A stretch of DNA of 64,000 nucleotides from Camarhynchus parvulus (Eukaryota; Chordata; Aves; Passeriformes; Thraupidae), in the NCBI RefSeq assembly GCF_901933205.1, contig NC_044572.1, forward strand, positions 63,460,965-63,524,964. Direction: 5' to 3'. Under the pieces are notes generated by a model. It was not told the origin of the DNA and did not search any database. It worked only from the letters and a program-made list of their open reading frames with translations. This document shows, one piece after another, positions 1 to 9,066 of this stretch (the stretch's first letter is position 1; each line of letters starts with the position of its first letter). The translations under genes were made by a program, and so were the position numbers.

Positions 1-2088
1 AGGGAATATAAACTCAATTGTTCCATTTTGCTCTCTTGCAGATACTTTCATTTTTGTATGTGTACATATATATACTTTTAAAATGCACATTTACTCTCTT
101 TTTTGAACTCTTTAAATTGCTTTGGGTGCAAAGGAAAGACTGGATTTGAACTCTTGGATGAATCACATGCACAAACTTTCTGAAAAAAGCATGAGGATAA
201 TAAAATAAACAAAACAAAAAAGAGGACCATTTCCCTTCCCTGTCTCTTTAAGATACTGCTGCTTTTCAGCCACACGGTGAATGCTTCATTCAAATAACAG
301 AACATGGATTTCTCTTAGTAACTGCAGCTATAATTGTAGCAACTGCTTATACTGATTCCATCCTATTAGTGTTACAATTGTCCAAAGCAGAACACTCAAC
401 TAAATTGCCCTCATTTCTTATAAACATCTCTCTTTTTTTTGTAACAGAAAAAACCCCCAAATGCCTTCAGAATGCTACCCCTTTTTTCCGTTACCTTCTT
501 TTGCTTCTTTGGCACCAAGACCATGAAAAAACAATACTGCTTTCCTGGCCTTCAATGTTTGGCAGCCTTTTCTTAAACAAAAACACTCTGATTCAGTGGA
601 TGCTCTGCCCACTATTACAGATAACATGCCTTTTCCAAAAGTGAGTCTCTTAAGGACAGTGTGGGGTAGCTTTATTTGCAGTCATTCACCAACTAGTATC
701 CCATTTAGGATCTAGTAAGATCTGGCTCTTAGCATCTTCCTCTGCTGTACATGGCATTTGCATGCATATTATGCAAAACAGTGATGAAAATAAACGGCCT
801 GGGTTGTTGTGTTTACTCATACACAGAGTACATATCTCTCATGTATTCTGACTAAGATGAAAAGGCACAGGAATGAAGAGTCCATCTCTGCATGGAAATA
901 ACATGTTGGGCAGAGGGGAAGCAGTAAGAAACCCAACTTTACTGACTCTTACATTGACAAGAAGAAAAAACTCCTGCATTGTCAAAATGCTAAACAAATT
1001 GTATCCCTTAAAGCAGTTACTACTCCTAGGTTTCAGAATGCTTCACTGGAAAGCAACTTTTTAATAGCATTATTAAGGTATCACACCATGATTTATTCTT
1101 ACTTGGTTTTCAACTTCAAGTGTTTTTGCCTGCTGCATTTCCTTTTTTGGCTTTGAGGAAGGGTGGCCCAACAATAATTAAATTTAAAAAACCAAACCCA
1201 GCACAAAATATAACTGCTTTGATTTACAGGGTCAGAGGAAGAGCTTTAAAATGTCCAATAAATCCAAACACTATTTCCAGTCTTCCTTCTTGTCCACTCA
1301 CTATTCTGTGTATTTTCCTTTTTACCCTTGAATAACATATGGATAAGCCAAGCATATTCCATTTATTTGCTCATTACATAACCCATTCCTGCTGTATTTT
1401 CATTCCATACTTCAATAACTGTGCACATTCTTGTTACCCCATCACAATAAACCATCAGAACGAGGAAACAGACTTCAGTGTGTAGGTCTCTCATTTTGGC
1501 AGGTTTAAGAAAGACAGGAAAAGGGAAGAGGGAGAAAAAGAGCGGAGGAGAACAGGAGGGAAAGACAAGAGCAGGGCTTAGCCTTTCGCATGGGAGGGTA
1601 TTCCAGAGGACAACCACAGCGCTCCTCAGCAAAGCTCCAAAGATCCAGGTCTGCAACAAGCTGTGTGCTGGGGTGCTGAGCACTGGTGTGGGGCGCTGAG
1701 CACAGCTGCTCCCACTGCAGCAAAGCAGGTCAGTGCCTCACTCAAGACTGAGCTTCTGTGTCACAGACCATCACACCCACTGCTGCCCCCAGCACAAGAC
1801 CTGCACCAGTTGTCTTCCACAGAGGCTTTCAAGCCCCTTGGTCACAACATTGCATGCAGACCCTTGCCTACAGCACGTGACAGGGAGGTGACCACAGAGA
1901 CACTGTGGCAAACGTCATGATGTCAGCTCTTTGACCCTGACACAAGGGTCAAACACAGCAGTGATACAGAAGCCATTGTTTTAGTGACACAATGCTAAGA
2001 AAGTCTAGGAAAAGTATAGATTTAACCATCTAATTAATGAAACTAAACTCAAATAATCTCCCCTCTTAAAAAACTCTGAAGCAGCATC
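1..2088. other. Non-coding DNA, no gene recognised
   Basis: AT-rich, CpG-poor DNA with frequent stops in all six frames. The longest open frames are about 106 codons and show no domain, signal peptide or codon pattern I recognise. The stretch at about 1,500-1,900 is richer in G and C but has few CpGs and no convincing splice-bounded frame. It reads as intergenic or intronic sequence flanking the LTR that begins at 2,095. Confidence 0.6.
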
Positions 2089-2094
2089 AATTAC
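2089..2094. repeat. Left target-site duplication of the 2.1-kb LTR
   Basis: The hexamer aattac abuts the TG start of the LTR and is repeated exactly at 2,720-2,725. An exact 6-mer match at both borders is unlikely by chance and defines the insertion span. Confidence 0.65.
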
Positions 2095-2719
2095 TGTGGG
2101 AACCCAGGACATCCCTCTGGCTGTCCAGGACAGCCAAGACCACTGCCAGGGGGCTCAGAAGCCCTGGCACGGAGCTCAAAACACCTGTGGTTTTGATTAT
2201 GACCCATGGAGCAAATTACCAACCTTATATGAAGATCAGCAAGCCACAACAGTTTAAGCAGAATAATAGTGAAGTTATCACAGGGTGGAAAAGTAGATTT
2301 TGAGGTTTCTAGAATGGGGGTTCAGGAGGCAAGATGGAGGGATCTGGGCATGCCCAGCCTTTCTCCTTCTTCTTGGCCTCCATCTTCTGCTGTGATGTTG
2401 GCACTTTTAGATTGGTTTAGAGTAGAAGCTCACTGTCTAACATAGGTGATAAGTATTGCAAAATAGTTGTAAACATTGTATTGTATACGTAGTTTTAGTA
2501 TGAAAACATAACACCGCCCTGGGGGCAGTCAGTGTGCCTGGAACTGTCCTGCTGGATGGACCTCAGCAGGGCAGGAGAAAATTTTTTATAGATAAGACAC
2601 AATAAACAACCTTGAGACCAAGAACTGAACAGCCCCGACTCATTCTTCAAGTGCTCAGGCTGGGAAAAGAGACTTTTAACATTTCTCGGGGTCACAGCAA
2701 CCAGCAAAAGATCCCAGGA
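2095..2719 (+). mobile_element. Solo LTR of a passerine-type endogenous retrovirus
   Basis: The element begins TGTGGGAACC at 2,095. It carries an AATAAA polyadenylation signal at 2,601-2,606, about 120 bp before its end. The plus orientation follows from that signal. The 6-bp direct repeat aattac lies on both sides (2,089-2,094 and 2,720-2,725), which fits a 6-bp target-site duplication as expected for ERVK-like integrases. The right terminus (tcccagga) is only an imperfect match to the expected TCCCACA, so that end has decayed or is mis-set by a few bases. I recognise the body, including the ctgggcatgcccag palindrome near 2,345, as a repeat common in songbird genomes. No gag, pol or env is attached, so it is a solo LTR left by recombination. 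The length of about 625 bp is normal for such LTRs. Confidence 0.8.
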
Positions 2720-2725
2720 AATTAC
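2720..2725. repeat. Right target-site duplication of the 2.1-kb LTR
   Basis: Exact copy of the aattac hexamer found at 2,089-2,094. Its position implies that the LTR ends at 2,719, even though that end lacks a canonical CA. Confidence 0.6.
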
Positions 2726-5700
2726 CTTCAGTCACTTAAATGAACAAAGTACTCTTTGGTGTTACTTCTCAATTCTCACAAAATACTACTGGAAGTTTTT
2801 TGAGCATTATGGGAACACCTGAGTGCACATGTTAAAATGCATATTTAACAAGCCTGGTTCTTCTCTCACTGAAATCAACTGCCCTTAATTTAAACAGCAG
2901 GAGACCTGGGCCTTTTCCACTGCCATGTTCCTTATCAGAGCTCTATAAATGTCACATCTTTATTTTATTAGTGAAAGACATATTTTATAGATTAACAATA
3001 AAAGCATTCTTGTATGTGAGTTTTCTAGCCCCTGTTGAGACTCTGAATTCTTGAAGGTCAAATAAAGCAGTCCATAGGAAGGGGGAGAAGAAAATGCTCC
3101 ACAATATCCTTTTAAAGAGCCTCCACAGCAAAGAGAGAATAAATAGCTGATTTGTTACATGGCTTTGAGGGCAGCCACAAATGCTAAGACCACAGGTAAA
3201 TGAACCTGGTCATGAAAGGAGCAGCAGCTCGTCCAGTACCATATCTACATTAGTTAACTTTCTTTGTGATTCAAGTCCAAGACTTTGCATTGTTCTATTT
3301 CCGCCTATTCCTCTGCTCTGGATTCCCTTTGTGACACTTTTATCAATGGAAAATTGAGGGAGGGATTTCCAGCTGGGAGCCCAACAAAAAAACAGGAGGT
3401 TCAGTCTGGTTTTCTCACTTGCGCTGCAAGAACCATTTCAGCACTCGTAATAAAAGCAAAACTACACAAAGGGGAAAAAAAAAAAAATACATGACCTGAA
3501 ATTATTTTAGCATCATAAATACTTCACCGCTCTTTATTCTGCAGCATGGTTAGTGTCACACATTGGCACAATAATTTGCTAGCTTAAACAGAGCTCCTTG
3601 AAAATAACAAATTTGTATTAAGGGCCGCTGTCAGCTAGAATTCCAGGGGAATACAAAGGAAAAGATAACAGTGCCACTGGTCAGATCTACTCTTTGTTAT
3701 GCCCTTGCAATTTTGACAGATTTATAGCTGCAGTGTCATAATATTAAAAAGTCTGACTGTGTCCTCTGTGAGTGGTGAGGAAAACACAAACAACAAGGGA
3801 AGGCAAGCAGCACAGTGGGAGCCATGCAAAATGGATTGTGCACAGGGACATCCCCATGGCCACACCTGCAGGTGTCATTACAGCAGCCCAGCCGTGGTGC
3901 TGCCACAATCTCAGCCAGTCAGGTGCTTAGTTTGGTTGTAACCTGAGGAGGTGGCTTTGAAAATGAGATCATTTGTACTAACACGATTTTCAAGGTAATT
4001 TTCAGGGGATAGATTTAGTATCATTTAAGACCAGAAAAGACCAACAGTCACACTTTTAAACATTATGGCAGTACAGACCACTCATCTTGGGAGGCACTTG
4101 GTATAGTAACAACAGAGTAACAACTCCCATGCATTTATGTGAGCACCATTTAACACAGACAACATGCTCCTTGAAGTCCAGAGCTATTTTCATACACCAC
4201 CAAGGAGCCCCAGCCACCATCACCTTCTCAAACAAAAGAAATGTCTCAAGGCTTTCAATAGTCAATTATCCAACCACTGCAGGCTCTGCTAGTGTCCTAA
4301 AGACAAGTAAAATTTCTTTCTCTTGTTCACATGTGTAGCCTGTAAGGGCTCTGCTGAGAGAAGTACCTTTTTTTTTCAATAAGGAATCGAGGAAGTTATC
4401 ATCACCTCAGTTGCACAAGCTCGTCAAAGCTGCAATAGGACAAAAGAGAAAAGCTGAAAGTAAAATACAAGGGTGGAGAATCAGATGCAAAGGCTGTCTT
4501 CTTAAAGATAGAGAATATGTAAAGATGTGCCTTAGATTAAAAAAAAAAAATTTGCAATCACCATCATCAAATAGCCTGAAAGTTCAGAAGGCATCTGAAA
4601 GAACACTGTATGGTACCCAAATTTTCTTCTATTTTTTTGGTCGGTTGGAAGAATATTTTCAAAAGCTCACATGGATTTCAGGTACCTAAACCATAACAAA
4701 TTGTAAACTAGGAAACCTTGAGAACTTACTGCTAGCATTCTCTGAATCTGTACCACAGACCTGTTACAGGGAACAAGAGTTTGGGGAGAATCACCTACCA
4801 AATACCTGCCCTGTAGATACCCCAACAGGAGAACATGCCAAGCAAGAAGGGATAAAATACTTGCAATGTTTTTGATTAAACTGGCTGGGAAGTGTCTTCA
4901 TTCCTTGTGCCACAAAACCCAAAGTTTTTTAAACAGCCTACTATTTAAACCCAGTTTTACACTGAGCTTTTTATGTCCTCCCTAAGTCAATACATAAACT
5001 TCATAAATGACCAGGCAAACTCATAGATCTGGGTTATATGTCCAGCTCCAACCATTTACTTTCTTGTCTTCCACAACATACAGAGCAATTCTCACTAAGT
5101 AGCTGAATGTGTAAAAGCTCAGTAGAGAGCTAAGGAAGTTCCTAAACCAAAAATAATCTACGGGGCAAACTATGTGTGGAAAAAAATAATATAACTTGTG
5201 TGAAGTCAAGTGAAGTAACTGAAGGAAGTCTATGTAATCTCAGCAGACACAATCTATATCACATCACAGACAAGCCAAACAGGAGGAAACATCTTTGAAA
5301 ATATTCAGCTATTTGGAGTTTTCTCAGCTCCAAATCCAGACAGCAGCACAAGAGTAGGTTACATTAGCTAAATCCATCAAGGAAATCTCCATATAATTTC
5401 TGATCACCGTCTAGGGTCTGGTTTTTCACTGTGGCCAGTCTCTGAGAAAGACATCAGAACAGCAAAAAAACCCACACAACACTAAAACAAACAAACAAAC
5501 AACCCCACAAAACAAGGGAAAATTACCACACCCACAACTCAGACCTAATAATTACAAGCCAAAAAATGAAGTGAGGGAAGAAATCACTTCCCATCGCTGC
5601 AGGTAAGGTCGAAGTTCTCTAGCACTAGATTTGAAAATAATTAATATGAGACCAACAAGTTAAACGGCCTTACAGGGTCTTTTTAATGTATTAAATAAAT

Positions 5701-6009
5701 TTTGCTTTAATCACATTAATTTTTCAGGAATGTACAATAATCTTTGTGGTTTAAAATGATTTTGTATTCATTTTTTAATGGAGAGTATTTTTATTCATCT
5801 AATACATTATCCTTTCAAGAAAATTATCATACTTGACTACAAGTACTTAACGGGGCACTAATTAATACTCCTATTTCTCCTCATTTAAAAATCCTTTGAG
5901 AAATGAGGTCAGAAACCTGGTTTAACACAGAAGACACTTCTCAGAAGCTAAAGGGGGAGGGGACTCAAAAGGCACTTGTCACCCTTCTTCACGGAGGACA
6001 TCCCCTTTG
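2726..6009. other. Non-coding DNA with A-rich tracts
   Basis: No coding exon is recognised. It contains an A-run near 3,475-3,487, a T-run near 4,370, and an A/C-rich low-complexity patch with aaac repeats at about 5,464-5,520. The block 3,500-3,760 lacks simple repeats and has a high density of transcription-factor-like motifs; it is listed separately. The remainder shows nothing I can assign. Confidence 0.55.
3500..3760. promoter_or_regulatory. Candidate conserved non-coding regulatory block
   Basis: The block is complex AT-rich sequence without low-complexity tracts. It contains CTTTGTTATGC at 3,692-3,702, which matches the SOX half plus the first POU half-site of the SOX-POU composite element. 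It also has a GATA-type agataa at 3,663-3,668, a TALE/MEIS-type TGACAG at 3,714-3,719 and several TAAT-like cores. Such clustering is typical of developmental enhancers, but short motifs occur by chance. Conservation was not tested, so the function is inferred. Confidence 0.25.
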
Positions 6010-6014
6010 AACAC
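6010..6014. repeat. Left target-site duplication (decayed CpG) of the 6.0-kb LTR
   Basis: The sequence aacac next to the LTR start differs from the right copy aacgc by a single G to A change at a CpG. It is probably one of a pair of 5-bp insertion-site duplications. Confidence 0.5.
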
Positions 6015-6630
6015 TGTGAAAAATGTGTATTTTATGATTGGCTTTTTTCAGATATTAAAATGAATATTATATGCATTGTGTTAGAAAGTAATGCTGTATT
6101 AATTCTCTTAAGTGGTGTGTTAAATATAGTTTTAGGTTATAAAAACTGTTAAAATAGAAACTATGCTATGTAGGATGCTTTTTTTTAAAGAAAGGACTTG
6201 CAGCAAAATAGCAGCCCTAGGACACCTAAATCTTTCAGAGAAAAATAATTTATTGTCCTCTTATCAGAAGATGCGAACTTCTTCCCGCCTCGGAGGCGCT
6301 GTTAGGATTAAGAGGAAGAAGTTGACGATGACCAGACAGAATCCTGTATTTGAATGGAATTTATGCATCATGCATGAATTGTATGAATATGCAACAGGCT
6401 ATTGTTTTTAAGGGTTAATCCTCTGTTAACGGCGGTCCTTTTTTGGGCTTATGCTTCCCAGAAAAAGGTACCCGGACGTCCGTAACTCTTTGTTTCGATT
6501 GTCTCATATTGTCCTAATCCAAATTGTCCAAGTTATTAGTACTCTAATTGTATTACTATTTTTATAACCATTTTATTACTATTAAACTTTTAAAATTAAA
6601 AGAAAACCCAAGTAATTGGCGTTTTTCACA
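6015..6630 (+). mobile_element. Solo LTR of a passerine ERVK-like element
   Basis: The 616-bp unit starts TGTGAAAAA (6,015-6,023) and ends TTTTTCACA (6,622-6,630), a perfect 9-bp inverted terminal repeat that fixes both borders. A variant polyadenylation signal ATTAAA lies at 6,581-6,586, giving plus orientation. The body is an LTR type I recognise as abundant in songbird genomes, including the tract with tacccggacgtccgtaac near 6,470. The flanks are aacac (6,010-6,014) and aacgc (6,631-6,635). They differ only by G to A at a CpG, as expected for an old target-site duplication in which one copy has deaminated. There is no internal coding region, so this is a solo LTR. It lies immediately against the CpG island at 6,631. 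Confidence 0.85.
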
Positions 6631-6635
6631 AACGC
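6631..6635. repeat. Right target-site duplication of the 6.0-kb LTR
   Basis: The sequence aacgc immediately follows the LTR terminus and still holds the CpG that the left copy has lost. Confidence 0.5.
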
Positions 6636-6680
6636 CAAAGCCCAGCCTGTCAGCGATCGCTCTGGCCGAGCCAGCAGCTG

Positions 6681-6818
6681 ATGCTAAGCCCCGGAGCAGC
6701 AGCACGTCCCTCTGCCCCGCACCTCATGGACGACAAGGAATTCTCCCATTTCTTCTTGTTTAACGGGGTGAGTTTTACTTTCCCCACTCTGCCCAGCTCT
6801 CCCCGGGAGCGCGGCTGA
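6681..6818 (+). other. Candidate first coding exon with splice donor, unrecognised
   Basis: A 45-codon frame opens at ATG 6,681, with a second in-frame ATG at 6,726 followed by G (cctcATGG). The frame runs MDDKEFSHFFLFNG to a strong donor GGG|GTGAGT at 6,768. If read through, it stops at TGA 6,816-6,818. An N-terminal exon of about 14 or 29 residues ending at the donor would be normal for a CpG-island first exon. I do not recognise the peptide, the start context is only moderate, and no acceptor partner is identifiable here. It may equally be non-coding. Transcript data would settle it. Confidence 0.2.
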
Positions 6819-7158
6819 AGGGTTTGTCCCCCTCCCACCCAGAGCCCGCGGCTGCTGCAGCCACTTGTTCCCCGCGCCGTGACACAGGGACGGACGAGCG
6901 GCTCCGCCTCCCTCAGCGCTGAGTCCTCGCCTGAGCCACGGCGCTGTGCCAAGGCTCCAGCAGCGGCTGTGCCCCGCCAGGAACGCCGCAGGAAAACGCG
7001 GGTTACAAACACCTCCCAGAGCTGTTTGGGACTCGGGGAACTGCTGCGGGGTTAAAGGGCCAAAGCAGAGACCGAGCGCAAGCGTTTCTGAAGCTCTCAG
7101 GAAATTTGCAGACACTCACCCATAGACTTCACATTTGGGTTCGCTCCGCATTGTCTAC

Positions 7159-7170
7159 TAATTGCAATTA
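7159..7170. promoter_or_regulatory. Perfect 12-bp homeodomain-type palindrome
   Basis: TAATTGCAATTA is its own reverse complement and holds TAAT and ATTA half-sites separated by four bases, the geometry used by paired-class homeodomain dimers. A GATA-like ttatct overlaps its right edge. It sits at the border of the CpG island, consistent with a regulated promoter, but binding is inferred only from the motif. Confidence 0.3.
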
Positions 7171-9044
7171 TCTAAGAGCGGCTCCGCGATGGGAGGAGGG
7201 GAGGAGAAGGCTTCCTTTTGGCACAGCTTCTTCAGAGTTCAAAGGACACATATGGCCTGCAAACACAGTGCAGGGAATAATGTAAAATTAAAGGAGGGAT
7301 GAGAGGAAAATGAGAACGCAGCAGGGACAAGCGCTGTTCTGGATCTGCTTGACTGGAATTTTAAATAAAGAAACAGGAGGGAAAAAATCAACAAAACCCC
7401 CACACTAATTTTAATTCCACACCTGAATAGAAGGAGGGATGATGGGAGGGGACCACATATGAAGGGAAGACCTCTGGGGAGCAGAACCTGAGCACTTCTG
7501 CATGGGGCAGAGACCCCGAGCCCTACGGCCTCAGCCCAGGACCCGGAGCCTCAGCCCACTGCCCGGAGAGCAGGGCTGGAAGCTGCCAGAGATACAGGGC
7601 TTTGGGAAATGTACAACCAACACCTCCAAAGAGACGGGATGGGTTCATTTCAGAATAAGCACGTGTATAGTACCAAACCTGCAGGGAAGGACAGCCTGTC
7701 TAGCCACAGAGTAAAGCAAGGAAAAATAAAAGAGAGTCCAAATAGCGCAGGTCCCAATTTCCCTTGCAGTGCTCGTCTCGCCACACAAAGAGAGCCACAC
7801 AAAAGTCAGCAGCCTGCTAGATGGTGCCTGTGCCCATGCCAAAGGCTGACACCTGCTTGTGGCCTTGTCTTTGTTAGGGCAGAAACCAAAGGCTGTTCTT
7901 CTCACTGCAGGGCATATCAAGCACAAAAAGAAATAAACAAAACAAAACAAAAAAAAAATCCACAACAATTCTCGGTTGTAATTTCTACATAATTATTGCA
8001 CAACAACCACCCATAATGAGAGAATGAATTTATAACCACACACAAGCTATATTTACCAGTGGACTGGTTACAAAGCAAAACAGCAGGAAACCACAATGTG
8101 TGTCTTCATCTTAGCTCCTCAGCCGTGGTGCAGAGCAAGGCTGCCCCTGCAGCAAGGCAGGCTGGGCAGGTGAAACCCAGGCACAACCACCGAAGAGGAA
8201 CACAGCCTTATGGGGACAGAACCTGGGCTGAGCAGGGCACAAAGATGCTGCCAGATAGTCAAGGGAAGCTATGCAGAGGTGCAGCTAGAAAGACTTGATT
8301 GTCCTCAGGGTTAAGCAGTCAGCCACACCAAGAAAACTGAAGGGAGTCTTGCCTCCCAACTATTCAAGCTTCCAGAAATTTTGATACCTAAGCAGAATTT
8401 AAAAAAAAAAAAAAAACTAACAAAGAAAACAAATTTAAAAACCACCCCACAACTGGAAATGCAGCTCCCTGTGCAGTCAGGATCCAGGAGATGAACCATC
8501 CCTGCCCCTTGAAATGAACAGCCACTCACAGACAGCACTTTGTGCTCTTCTCCCATCAGCTATTCAAGTTGGCCCCACGGCAAAACAGGCACAATTCAAC
8601 CCAAACTGGGACAGTGGGACTGTGCCACAAGAGGAGGCCTGGCAAGGTCAGCAGCTGAGCCCCAGATGACAATTTTTCATCAACTGGGGAGAGTTGATTT
8701 GGGTCTGCCTACCAGACACCATAAATTGCTGAGCTCAGGGGACCTTCACACCCTCCACACAGCTTTTCAGGCAAATTTGGCCAAAACTGCCCCACAACTT
8801 TGGAAGTTACTGGGCCAATGCACTTAAGGAAAGACAGGCAGCACACTCACAAGAGCCCCATTTCCTCAGGCTGACATCATTCAAGCAGGCAGCATCCCTG
8901 CTGCCAGCAGTACACCCCTGACCACCTTGCCCCAGCTGCTCCTCCTCACCTCCCTCTGTGCCAGTACAAACCCTCACACTTTCCAGGCCAGAGTGAGAAT
9001 GATGGCAAGCTAGATCCAGGAACAGATCCTGCTGAAAACTTACC

Positions 9045-9066
9045 TTTTTTTTTTTTTTTTTTTTTT
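9045..9066 (+). repeat. Poly-T tract
   Basis: A run of 22 T, followed by cagg. Read on the minus strand it is a poly-A run, so it could mark the 3' end of an old retroposed sequence, but no element body is recognisable beside it. The T-run plus CAG also resembles a splice acceptor on the plus strand. Confidence 0.8.

Larger units (their letters stand above)
6631..7200. promoter_or_regulatory. CpG island, candidate promoter
   Basis: My hand count gives about 41 CpG dinucleotides in 570 bp, with G+C near 60%. The surrounding sequence has almost none. That meets the usual idea of an unmethylated CpG island, and in birds such islands mostly mark promoters. Inside are a short open frame with a strong splice donor (6,681-6,818) and a perfect palindrome TAATTGCAATTA (7,159-7,170). 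No TATA box is evident. The direction of transcription cannot be decided: long open frames on the minus strand (6,650-7,115) are expected by chance in GC-rich DNA and match nothing I know. This is the strongest promoter candidate in the window. Confidence 0.55.

Noticed and set aside
6650..7115. Two overlapping minus-strand frames (120 and 143 codons) in the CpG island as genes
   Set aside because: GC-rich DNA has few stop codons, the two frames overlap in different phases, and neither resembles a known protein.
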